Shown piece by piece: positions 1-5,787 of a stretch of 5,794 bases of DNA (the first letter of the stretch is position 1; each line of letters starts with the position of its first letter). Made by a program: the position numbers and the translations under genes. The DNA comes from Candidatus Avoscillospira stercoripullorum (GTDB lineage: Bacteria; Bacillota; Clostridia; Oscillospirales; Oscillospiraceae), in NCBI GenBank assembly GCA_018712905.1, contig DVGD01000233.1, forward strand, positions 1 to 5,794. The letters are read 5' to 3'. The notes beneath the pieces were generated by a model that had not been told where the DNA came from, did not search any database, and saw only the letters and a program-made list of their open reading frames with translations.

Positions 1-608
1 GCGTCAATGGCATAGTTGCCGTTGATGACGGCCATGTCCACGTCCTGCAGGGTGGTGGGCAGCAGCCGGGCTTCCAGCTCCACGATCTCCAGGTTCTTGG
101 GGTTGTCCACGATGTCCTGCACCGTGGGCTCCAGGCCGCAGTCGTCAGCCAGGGTGATGAGACCCTGCTCCTGGAGGAGCAGCAGGGCGCGGCCGCCGTT
201 GGTGGCGTCGTTGGGAATGGCGATCTGGGCGCCGTCCGCCAGGGCATCCAGGGAGGCAGTCTTGCCGGCGTAGAGGCCGAAGGGCTCATAGTGGATGGCG
301 CCGGCGCTCACCAGGTGGGTGCCGTTGTCGGCGTTGAAGCCGTTCATGTAGGTGATGTGCTGGAAATAGTTGGCGTCCAGCTCACCCTCCTCCACGGCGA
401 TGTTGGGCATGATGTAGTCATCAAACTCCTTGATTTCCAGGGTGTAGCCCTCTTTGGCCAGGATTTCCTTGGCCACCTCCAGGATTTCGGCGTGGGGGGC
501 GGGGGTGGCGCCCACCTTGATGGTCTTGCTGTCGGCCTTGCCGGAGCAGGCGCCCAGCGCCAGCACCAGGAGAACCGCCAGCGTCAGGGCGATGAGTCTC
601 TTTTTCAT
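1..608 (-). CDS. metQ: MetQ, methionine ABC transporter substrate-binding lipoprotein (partial, C-terminus beyond window)
   Basis: This is the extracellular D/L-methionine-binding lipoprotein (NlpA/MetQ family) that delivers substrate to MetI/MetN. About 202 codons are visible; family members are about 265-280 aa, so the C-terminal quarter lies outside the window. The N-terminus is a lipoprotein signal peptide: MKKR charged start, hydrophobic core of residues 5-18, and lipobox LGAC with the lipidated Cys at 21. The mature part opens with the family hallmark KVGATPAPHAEILE (about residues 31-44). Further family matches are the DANYFQH segment near residue 80 and TTLQDVDMAVINGNYAID at the visible end. 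The start ATG (606-608) overlaps the metI stop as ATGA, and a GAGGAA ribosome binding site at 616-621 lies 7 nt upstream inside metI. It is the third gene of metNIQ under the T-box leader. Specificity for methionine rests on family, context and riboswitch, not on binding-residue analysis. Confidence 0.95.
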   Translation of the reverse strand, partial: MKKRLIALTLAVLLVLALGACSGKADSKTIKVGATPAPHAEILEVAKEILAKEGYTLEIKEFDDYIMPNIAVEEGELDANYFQHITYMNGFNADNGTHLVSAGAIHYEPFGLYAGKTASLDALADGAQIAIPNDATNGGRALLLLQEQGLITLADDCGLEPTVQDIVDNPKNLEIVELEARLLPTTLQDVDMAVINGNYAID

Positions 609-1363
609 TGCTTGGTTCCTCTTTTCTTTTTGTTGGTATGGTTGATACGCCGGTCTGTTTTCACGCAGAGGGCGGTACCGATGGATTGAATGATCTGCAC
701 CAGGATCACCAGGAACACCACGGACACATAGAGCACCAGCCGTTCCTGGCGGCCGTGGCCGCGGAGGAGCGCCATGGCGCCCAAACCGCCGCCGCCGATG
801 GCGCCTGCCATGGCGCCGTAGCTCAAGATGGTGATGGTGGCGGTGGTGAAGCCCGCGATCAGGGAGGGCTTGCACTCAGGGATCATGACCTTGGTGACGA
901 TCTGCCACGGGGAGCAGCCCATGGCCTGGGCTGCCTCGATGACGCCCCGATCCATCTCCCGGAGGGAGCTCTCCACCACCCGCGCCACAAAGGGGGCGGC
1001 GGCCAGGGTGAGAGGCACGATGGAGGCGGTGGTGCCGATGGAGGTGCCGAGGATCAGCCGCGCCAGGGGGAAGCACACCACCATCAAGATGGTGAAGGGC
1101 ACCGAGCGCAGCAGGTTTACGATGATGTTCAGTGCCTTCATCAGCGCCGGGGGCAGGGGACGGATGCCGCCTTTCTCGCCGGTGACCAGGATGATGCCCA
1201 GGGGCAGACCGATGACATAGGCAAAGACGGTGGCCAGAGCAGTGGTATAGATGGTCTCCCAGATGGCGAAGGGGATGGTGCCGGGGATCAGGAGATACTG
1301 AAGCTGATCGGCGGCGCGGTTGATGCCCCAGCTTTCCAAGAGGTTAATCAGCGATTCCAGCAT
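605..1363 (-). CDS. metI: MetI, methionine ABC transporter permease
   Basis: Integral membrane permease of the methionine importer; it forms the translocation path and couples to MetN. The protein is 252 aa, slightly longer than typical MetI (about 215-230), with about 25 extra N-terminal residues and a basic C-terminal tail (NHTNKKKRGTKQ). About five hydrophobic segments are visible, around residues 38-62, 76-104, 112-134, 168-194 and 208-234. The EAA coupling motif that docks on the ATPase begins at E143 (EAAQAMG) and ends with IP at 161-162. The segment SYGAMAGAIGGGGLG (181-195) is typical of MetI. I chose the ATG at 1361-1363 because the upstream extension of this frame lies inside metN and does not look like MetI. 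A GGAGGAGG ribosome binding site lies at 1376-1383, about 12 nt upstream. The first 20 nt overlap the end of metN, and the stop overlaps the metQ start, so translational coupling is likely. Confidence 0.95.
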   Translation of the reverse strand: MLESLINLLESWGINRAADQLQYLLIPGTIPFAIWETIYTTALATVFAYVIGLPLGIILVTGEKGGIRPLPPALMKALNIIVNLLRSVPFTILMVVCFPLARLILGTSIGTTASIVPLTLAAAPFVARVVESSLREMDRGVIEAAQAMGCSPWQIVTKVMIPECKPSLIAGFTTATITILSYGAMAGAIGGGGLGAMALLRGHGRQERLVLYVSVVFLVILVQIIQSIGTALCVKTDRRINHTNKKKRGTKQ

Positions 1364-2369
1364 GGTAGTCCCGCACCTCCTCCATGGTGATATTTTTCTG
1401 CGAAGCGATGTAGTTGACGGCCTTCTGCGCCTGGACAGGATCTTCGGGCAGTCCCAGCAGCATGGTACCGAAGGCCTTGCCGTCGATGTTCCGGGTGTCG
1501 GCACCCAGAATGTTCACCAGCACGCCCAAGTCCTTGGCCATGGAGGCGATGAGGGGCTGGTAGGCTGTGCCGCCGTTGAAGGCCACGCGGATGACCCGCC
1601 CCTCGGGCAAGAGCTCCAGCGGTACGCCGTCGGGGTACACCAGCCGCCGCCCGGCCTCGGACTGGGGACGGGAGAAGACGGCTTCCACGCTGCCCTTTTC
1701 CACCAGGTGGCCGTGATCCAGGATGGCCACGTGGGTGCAGATCTCTTCAATGACCTTCATATCGTGGGTGATGATGACCACAGTGATGCCCAGGCGATGG
1801 TTGATGTCCCGGATGAGCCGCAGGATGTCCCGGGTGGTCTTGGGATCCAGGGCGGAGGTGGCTTCGTCGCACAAAAGTACCTTGGGATCGGTGGCCAGGG
1901 TGCGGGCGATGGCGATGCGCTGCTTCTGGCCGCCGGAGAGCTGGGCGGGATAGGCGTCGGCCTTGCTCTCCAAGTCCACGATCTTGAGAAGCTCCCGGGC
2001 GCGCTGTTCGGCCTCTTTTTTCGGCGTGCCCACCAGCTCCAGGGGGAAGGTGATGTTCTGCAGGCATGTCCGCTGCATCAAAAGGTTAAAATGCTGGAAG
2101 ATCATGCCGATGGACTTGCGCACCGCCCGCAGCTCCTTTTCTGAGAGGGCGGTGAGGAGCTTGCCGTCCACGGTGACGGTGCCCGCGGTGGGCTTTTCCA
2201 AAAGGTTGATGCACCGCACCAAGGTGCTCTTGCCGGCGCCGGAGAGGCCGATGACGCCGTAGATCTGCCCCTCGTCCACGGTAAGGTCAATGTTTTCCAA
2301 GGCGAGCACCGTGTCGGCGCCCTCAAAGCGCTTGGTGAGCCCCTTGAGCTCAATGATGGGTTGGGACAT
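1344..2369 (-). CDS. metN: MetN, methionine ABC transporter ATP-binding protein
   Basis: Cytoplasmic ATPase that powers methionine import, working as a dimer with MetI. The protein is 341 aa, the normal MetN length. All ABC motifs are intact: Walker A GLSGAGKST (41-49), Q-loop Q92 in FQHFNLL, signature LSGGQKQR (144-151), Walker B VLLCDE (164-169), D-loop SALD (172-175) and switch His202 in THDM. Residues from about 255 to 341 (RVAFNGGTAYQPLI onward) form the C-terminal NIL/ACT-like domain. In this family that domain binds methionine and inhibits the transporter when internal methionine is high. The start is the ATG at 2367-2369, with GGAGG at 2379-2383 spaced 9 nt. An in-frame upstream ATG at 2487-2489 would add 40 residues but lies inside the T-box RNA, so it is rejected. 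First gene of metNIQ; control is by the upstream Met T-box, with probable post-translational feedback through the NIL domain. Confidence 0.97.
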   Translation of the reverse strand: MSQPIIELKGLTKRFEGADTVLALENIDLTVDEGQIYGVIGLSGAGKSTLVRCINLLEKPTAGTVTVDGKLLTALSEKELRAVRKSIGMIFQHFNLLMQRTCLQNITFPLELVGTPKKEAEQRARELLKIVDLESKADAYPAQLSGGQKQRIAIARTLATDPKVLLCDEATSALDPKTTRDILRLIRDINHRLGITVVIITHDMKVIEEICTHVAILDHGHLVEKGSVEAVFSRPQSEAGRRLVYPDGVPLELLPEGRVIRVAFNGGTAYQPLIASMAKDLGVLVNILGADTRNIDGKAFGTMLLGLPEDPVQAQKAVNYIASQKNITMEEVRDYHAGIAD

Positions 2370-2378
2370 GGACCAACA

Positions 2379-2383
2379 CCTCC
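2379..2383 (-). promoter_or_regulatory. metN ribosome binding site
   Basis: GGAGG lies on the minus strand 9 nt before the ATG at 2367-2369 and just downstream of the T-box terminator U-run. Its position after the terminator decides the metN start: only transcripts that read through the terminator carry this site. Confidence 0.85.
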
Positions 2384-2385
2384 GC

Positions 2386-2422
2386 AAAAAAATAAAACGC
2401 CCCTGACCGTTCGTCAAGGGCG
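2386..2422 (-). terminator. Intrinsic terminator of the metNIQ T-box leader
   Basis: On the minus strand a 10-bp hairpin spans 2398-2422: CGCCCTTGAC, loop GAACG, then GTCAGGGGCG, with one G-U pair. It is followed at once by the U-rich run TTTTATTTTTTT (2386-2397). Its 5' arm uses the bases CGCCCTTG (2415-2422) that also complete the antiterminator, so the two folds exclude each other. This is the classic T-box attenuation switch: termination when tRNA-Met is charged, read-through when it is uncharged. Confidence 0.93.
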
Positions 2423-2652
2423 ACAAAGCCGCGTTACCACCTTGCTTCACCGCAGCCTCACGGTCTGCGGCCTTAAGACGTACCAACATACGCCTGCGCG
2501 GTCACGGGCGCACCCGTCGCAGACTACCTATCGCCTGCGCGGCTCCCAGGCCATCTTCCGCCTGCTCCTCCGTACCCCTTTGCAGCACCCGGGGCTCTCT
2601 TGAACGGATCAACGGGCGTACTCTCCTGTTCTCAGCCTTTGATGTTCACTTT
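2386..2652 (-). promoter_or_regulatory. T-box riboswitch, methionine (AUG) specifier, controlling metNIQ
   Basis: This RNA leader senses uncharged tRNA-Met. Stem I: CAGG (2625-2628) pairs with CCTG (2547-2550), and CGCC (2615-2618) pairs with GGCG (2559-2562). They enclose a specifier loop with AGAGTA on one side and GAAGATGG on the other. The codon after GAA plus one base is ATG (2552-2554), followed by a purine, so the specifier reads Met. The AGAGAG motif (2595-2600) and a CCCC/GGGG-closed distal loop (2575-2594) complete Stem I. Stem III is CCGCAG/CTGCGG (2450-2470). The T-box AAGGTGGTAACGCGG (2429-2443) forms the antiterminator CAAGG, bulge TGGTAAC, GCG, loop, CGC, CCTTG (2415-2444). UGGU in the bulge fits an ACCA tRNA end, matching the A discriminator of tRNA-Met. 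The 5' end is estimated from the promoter. Pairings were found by eye; T-box identity is very secure, Met specificity strong. Confidence 0.95.
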
Positions 2653-2658
2653 TCGCTG

Positions 2659-2687
2659 AGTATATCGCATTTTTCCTCCGCCGTCAA
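2659..2687 (-). promoter_or_regulatory. Sigma-A promoter of the metNIQ T-box leader
   Basis: On the minus strand the -35 box TTGACG (2682-2687) is followed by a 17-bp spacer and the -10 box TATACT (2659-2664). Each box differs from consensus at one position. Transcription should start near 2652, a few tens of bases before Stem I of the T-box, which fits the leader perfectly. Confidence 0.88.
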
Positions 2688-2740
2688 CAGAAATTTTCCC
2701 CGCCGCCTCAATCCCAAACTTGCCGCAGGAGAAATAGCCG

Positions 2741-2765
2741 AAAAAAAGGAGCGGCGCATAACGCC
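2741..2765 (-). terminator. Weak candidate terminator after yqeB
   Basis: Downstream of the yqeB stop, the minus strand carries GGCG TTATG CGCC (2753-2765), then GCTCC and seven T residues (2741-2747). The 4-bp GC stem is short and the T-run begins 5 nt after it, so termination may be inefficient. It sits in the right place to separate the CDF-yqeB unit from the metNIQ promoter. Confidence 0.4.
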
Positions 2766-2777
2766 AACCTTGCGTGT

Positions 2778-3566
2778 TTACCGCAGCACGCCGGTTTTTT
2801 GCAAAATGGCCTCCAGCACGCCGCCGCCAATGGCCAAGGCCTTGTCCGAGGCGGTGGTGCAGTTTTCCACGCAGCCCCGGGGATCCACGTCGCCGGACTT
2901 CATGCCTTTGCGAACCGGCGTGTCCGGCGGCAGAATACCCCGCAGCACGCCGTCGATGGTGCACACCATGGCTTTTTCGCCCACATATCCGGCCACGTCT
3001 CCGGCCTTGACCAATGCGCCGATCTCCAGCGCCGGCTGGAAGATCCCATCCGCCGGGGCGCGGAGCACCCGCTCGCCGGCAAAGCCGCCGATGAGGCCGG
3101 GAATGTTGGTGTTGGGCAGGGCAGAGCCGTTCCAGATCACCCGCCCCAGGGTGTGGCCGCGCATGGTCTCCACCACGGCGTGGCAGTCCACCCCGGCGGT
3201 GAACCCAGGCCCCACGCCGATGACCACCGGCGCGTCGGTGATGGCCGTGCCCCAATTTTTTTTGGCCAGGATGGCGTCCACCACCACCTGGGGCTTCAGC
3301 ACCGGGATGGCCGCAGCCTCAGGATCCACCAGCACCGGGATTTCTCCTGCTGCCAGTACCCCGGCCACGTCCTCCACCTGGCACAGCCGGGCGGTCACGT
3401 CCTCCACCTGCGTCTTCCCCTGCGCCACGGCCTGGGAAAAGGCCACGGTGCGGCGGATGGTGGTGGGGCGGGCAATCTCGGTCATGACCACCGAGAGCCC
3501 GGCGTGGAAAAGCCGCAGGGCGATGCCGCTGGCGAGATCCCCTGCGCCGCGAATGAGTACAAGCAT
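2778..3566 (-). CDS. yqeB: YqeB-family protein, selenium-dependent molybdenum hydroxylase maturation (EF2563 type)
   Basis: The 262-aa protein matches the YqeB/EF2563 family, known mainly by genomic association with selenium-dependent molybdenum hydroxylases; its biochemical activity is not settled. The N-terminus has a Rossmann-like, glycine-rich nucleotide-binding motif, LIRGAGDLASGIALRL (4-19), followed by the family signature VVMTEIARPTTIRRTVAFS (27-44, approximate edges). A second glycine-rich stretch is VIGVGPGFTAGVDCHAVVET (about 115-134). Residues 168-230 (APADGIF, EIGALVKAGDVAGYVG, KSGDVDPRG) resemble a barrel-sandwich, lipoyl-like fold; this is inference. There are no membrane segments, so it is cytoplasmic. 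The ATG at 3564-3566 is preferred: AAGGAG (3575-3580) lies 8 nt upstream and the protein starts directly with the beta strand of the Rossmann fold. The 36 residues encoded farther upstream in frame lie inside the CDF gene. It follows the CDF transporter by 13 nt, with its ribosome site touching the CDF stop, so the two are co-transcribed. The usual partners (yqeC, mocA-like, selD) are not in this window. Confidence 0.85.
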   Translation of the reverse strand: MLVLIRGAGDLASGIALRLFHAGLSVVMTEIARPTTIRRTVAFSQAVAQGKTQVEDVTARLCQVEDVAGVLAAGEIPVLVDPEAAAIPVLKPQVVVDAILAKKNWGTAITDAPVVIGVGPGFTAGVDCHAVVETMRGHTLGRVIWNGSALPNTNIPGLIGGFAGERVLRAPADGIFQPALEIGALVKAGDVAGYVGEKAMVCTIDGVLRGILPPDTPVRKGMKSGDVDPRGCVENCTTASDKALAIGGGVLEAILQKTGVLR

Positions 3567-3579
3567 GGTCTCCTCTCCT

Positions 3580-4752
3580 TTACTGGTTGAAGGAGCTGTC
3601 GTCAAAGGTGATGACAGCGTAGTATTTGTGCTTTTCGCAGGCGATGGCCTGCTCCACGGCGGCCTGAATCTCACTTTGCCGGTTTTTGAGGTCGAAAGGC
3701 AGTACCAGGTCGAAGATCAGGTTGGCGTGCTTGGGGCCGCGCACCATGCGGAAGTCATGGAGATTGAGGCGGGGATCGATGCTGTGGAGCTGGTCGGTGA
3801 TGAGGTCACGCATGTGGTTGAGCTCGGGGTCGTCGGTGACCAGGGGATCGTAGTGCACCACCAGCTGCACGTGAAGCTCCCGGGCGATGTCCCGCTCGAT
3901 GTCGTCGATGATGTTGTGGCAGACCAGGGGATCCTCGTGGCTGTCCATCTCCACGTGGACGCTGGCAAACTGACGCCCGGGGCCGTAGTCGTGGACGATG
4001 AGGTCGTGAATGCCCAGCACCTTGTCGTATGACAGCACTTGATCCCGGATGCGGTGCACCAGCTCCGGGTCGGGGGCGGCGCCCAGCAGGGGATCGATGG
4101 TGTCCTTGGCAATGCCGATGCCGCTCCAGAGAATGAAGATGGCCACGGCCAGACCGGCGAAGCCATCGATGTGCAGATTGGTGAGACTGCCCACCACACC
4201 GGCCAGCAGCACGGCGGCGGTGGTGATGACGTCGTTGCGGCTGTCGGCAGCGGTGGCCTCCAGGGTGGGGGAGTGGATGGCCTTGCCCAGCCGCTTGTTG
4301 AAGGCCGCCATCCACAGCTTGACGAGGATGGAGGCGATGAGAATGCCGATGGTGAGTGCCGAGAAGACCACCGGCTCTGGATGCAGGATTTTTTCGATGG
4401 AGCTCTTCACCAGCTCCACGCCGATGACCAGAATCATGGCGGCCACGATAAGCCCGGCGATGTACTCAATGCGGGCGTGACCGTAGGGGTGGCCATCGTC
4501 GGCGGGCTTTTCCGCCAGCTTGAACCCCGCCAGCGTCACCACGGAGCTGGAGGCATCGGAGAGGTTGTTGACGGCGTCGGCCATCACCGAAACGCTTCCC
4601 GAAATGAGCCCCGCCAGGAGCTTGCCCAGGAAGAGCAGCAGATTGAGACCCATGCCCACGGCGCCGGAAAACTTGCCGCAGTAGCTGCGGGTGACCGGGT
4701 CGTCGGGATTGGGGTGGGATTTGAAAATGGCACGCAGAATCGAAGCGATCAT
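3580..4752 (-). CDS. Cation diffusion facilitator (CDF) family metal transporter
   Basis: Inner-membrane divalent-cation/proton antiporter of 390 aa, probably exporting a metal. About six membrane segments lie within residues 30-215. The transport-site motifs are visible: TM2 ADAVNNLSD with D59 and N63, and TM5 ADSRND with D170 and D174. The conserved loop HPYGHARIEYIAGL is at 88-101. In zinc YiiP the equivalent site is D, D, H, D; here it reads D, N, D, D, without the histidine, which points away from a zinc-specific site and is compatible with a manganese-type CDF. That substrate call is inference. The cytoplasmic part has a CDF dimerisation domain (about 225-302) plus about 85 further residues, making it longer than the usual ~300 aa. 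The start ATG (4750-4752) has GGAGG at 4759-4763, 6 nt away. It is the first gene of a unit with yqeB and is divergent from degV across 119 bp. I found no convincing promoter for it. Confidence 0.92.
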   Translation of the reverse strand: MIASILRAIFKSHPNPDDPVTRSYCGKFSGAVGMGLNLLLFLGKLLAGLISGSVSVMADAVNNLSDASSSVVTLAGFKLAEKPADDGHPYGHARIEYIAGLIVAAMILVIGVELVKSSIEKILHPEPVVFSALTIGILIASILVKLWMAAFNKRLGKAIHSPTLEATAADSRNDVITTAAVLLAGVVGSLTNLHIDGFAGLAVAIFILWSGIGIAKDTIDPLLGAAPDPELVHRIRDQVLSYDKVLGIHDLIVHDYGPGRQFASVHVEMDSHEDPLVCHNIIDDIERDIARELHVQLVVHYDPLVTDDPELNHMRDLITDQLHSIDPRLNLHDFRMVRGPKHANLIFDLVLPFDLKNRQSEIQAAVEQAIACEKHKYYAVITFDDSSFNQ

Positions 4753-4800
4753 AGTGTTCCTCCGTTCTTAAACTCTCTCTTTTCCAGCACTTCCCCAGAT

Positions 4801-4840
4801 CCTTCATTGACCGGGGCAGGAGAACATGGTACAATGAAGG
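4801..4840. repeat. Perfect 9-bp inverted repeat bracketing the degV promoter
   Basis: CCTTCATTG (4801-4809) and CAATGAAGG (4832-4840) are exact reverse complements separated by 22 bp. The arm centres are 31 bp apart, about three helical turns. The left arm contains the first bases of the -35 box and the right arm contains the end of the -10 box. It may be an operator for a dimeric regulator acting on degV and perhaps the divergent CDF gene. The repeat itself is seen; its function is inference. Confidence 0.5.
4807..4835 (+). promoter_or_regulatory. Sigma-A promoter of the degV-family gene
   Basis: The -35 box TTGACC (4807-4812), a 17-bp spacer and the -10 box TACAAT (4830-4835) form a near-consensus promoter. 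Transcription should begin near 4842, giving a leader of about 30 nt before the ATG at 4872. Confidence 0.85.
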
Positions 4841-4871
4841 CATGGAAAACTGAATGGTAAAGGAGAGGCAT

Positions 4872-5744
4872 ATGAATACATATCGAATTATCACCGACTC
4901 CAGCTGTGACATGACCCAGGAAATGGCTGACGCGCTGGAGCTGGACGTGGTGCCCCTTACTGTCAATTACAAGGGAAAGGAATATCCCAACTACCTCGAC
5001 GGCCGGGAGCTGAACATCGGCACGTTTTATGAGAGCCTTCGCGCCGGGGAGATGGCCACTACCTCAGCGGTCAACCCCACGGCCTGGAAGGCCGCAGCGG
5101 AGAAAGCCATGCAGGCGGGACAGGATGTGCTGATTCTGGCCTTCTCCTCCGGCCTCAGCACCACCTTCAGCGCTGCGGTCATGGCCTCCCAGGAGCTTTT
5201 GGAGGAGTATCCCGACCGGAAGATCTACGTGGTGGACACCCTCTGTGCTTCCCTGGGGCAGGGGCTATTGTGCTATCATGTGGCCAACCGACGCCTGGCC
5301 GGCGCCACGCTGGAGGAGGCGCGGGACTATGCCGAGGCCAACAAGCTCCATCTGTGCCACTGGTTCACGGTGGATGACCTCATGTTCCTCAAGCGGGGCG
5401 GCCGCGTCTCCGGCGCCACCGCCGTCATGGGAAGTCTCTTGCAGATCAAGCCCGTGATGCACGTGGACAACGACGGCCATTTGGTGCCTGTGTCCAAGGC
5501 GCGGGGACGCAAGGCATCCATCCAGGCCATGGCGGCCAAGGTGGGGGAGACGGCCATTGAGCCGGAAAAGCAGACCATGTTCATCAGCCATGGGGACTGC
5601 CTCCAGGACGCGGAATATCTGGCCGGGCTTCTGCGGGAGAAGTACCATGTGCCGAAGATTGAAATCAATTATGTAGGACCCGTCATCGGCTCTCACTCCG
5701 GCCCCGGTACCCTGGCGCTCTTTTTCCTGGGCACCCACCGCTGA
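4872..5744 (+). CDS. DegV family protein, fatty-acid-binding (FakB-like)
   Basis: DegV/FakB proteins hold a fatty acid in a deep pocket and present it to the kinase FakA, so that exogenous fatty acids enter phospholipid synthesis. That is the characterised role of the family; many paralogues are unassigned. The 290-aa length is typical. Family motifs are intact: ITDSSCD at 7-13, TTSAVNP (63-69), FSSGLSTTF (91-99), FTVDDLMFLKRGGRVSG (165-181) and GPVIGSHSGPGTLALFF (269-285). The last includes the His (276) and adjacent Gly/Ser residues that line the carboxylate end of the lipid site. It has no signal peptide or membrane segment, so it is cytoplasmic. The start at 4872 is chosen over an in-frame ATG at 4854 because AAAGGAG (4859-4865) sits 6 nt upstream and the protein then begins directly with the family's first beta strand. 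Monocistronic: own promoter and strong terminator. No fakA is in the window, so its lipid and partner are unknown. Confidence 0.94.
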   Translation: MNTYRIITDSSCDMTQEMADALELDVVPLTVNYKGKEYPNYLDGRELNIGTFYESLRAGEMATTSAVNPTAWKAAAEKAMQAGQDVLILAFSSGLSTTFSAAVMASQELLEEYPDRKIYVVDTLCASLGQGLLCYHVANRRLAGATLEEARDYAEANKLHLCHWFTVDDLMFLKRGGRVSGATAVMGSLLQIKPVMHVDNDGHLVPVSKARGRKASIQAMAAKVGETAIEPEKQTMFISHGDCLQDAEYLAGLLREKYHVPKIEINYVGPVIGSHSGPGTLALFFLGTHR

Positions 5745-5754
5745 GTACAGCACG

Positions 5755-5787
5755 AACCCTGGGGGAAATCCCCAGGGTTTTATTTTA
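5755..5787 (+). terminator. Strong intrinsic terminator of the degV-family gene
   Basis: A perfect 10-bp stem, AACCCTGGGG (5755-5764) and CCCCAGGGTT (5770-5779), closes a GAAAT loop. It is followed by a T-rich run (5778-5787). It begins 11 nt after the stop codon. There is no matching T-run on the minus-strand side, so it acts in the plus direction only. Confidence 0.95.

Noticed and set aside
608..1390. A plus-strand open frame of 260 codons opposite metI
   Set aside because: Gly/His/Asp/Gln-rich shadow translation of metI with no recognisable domain.
1364..1504. A 47-residue N-terminal extension of MetI
   Set aside because: The extension is an alternate-frame reading of metN (arginine/proline-rich, no family similarity). 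The ATG at 1363 has a good ribosome site and gives a proper permease.
2370..2489. A 40-residue N-terminal extension of MetN from an upstream ATG
   Set aside because: It would be encoded by the T-box antiterminator and terminator. The ATG at 2369 has its own GGAGG and gives the normal family length.
2549..2551. GCC (alanine) as the specifier codon instead of AUG
   Set aside because: It would begin inside the closing helix, out of register from the GAA of the loop. AUG is in the expected position and fits the operon.
2386..2652. SAM (S-box) riboswitch upstream of the methionine genes
   Set aside because: The T-box sequence, AGAGAG motif and specifier loop are all present and explain the leader fully; no S-box core was seen.
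2688..2740. Short segment between the yqeB terminator candidate and the metNIQ promoter
   Set aside because: I found no open frame with a ribosome site, no repeat and no further convincing signal in it.
2770..4032. A long plus-strand open frame of 420 codons opposite yqeB and the CDF gene
   Set aside because: It is an antisense shadow in GC-rich DNA: low-complexity Ser/Thr/Pro composition, no motifs, and it lies opposite two clear genes.
4753..4871. A minus-strand promoter for the CDF gene
   Set aside because: The best pair (TTGTAC, 17 bp, GTCAAT) matches only about half of each consensus box and arises from the inverted repeat, so I did not list it as a feature.
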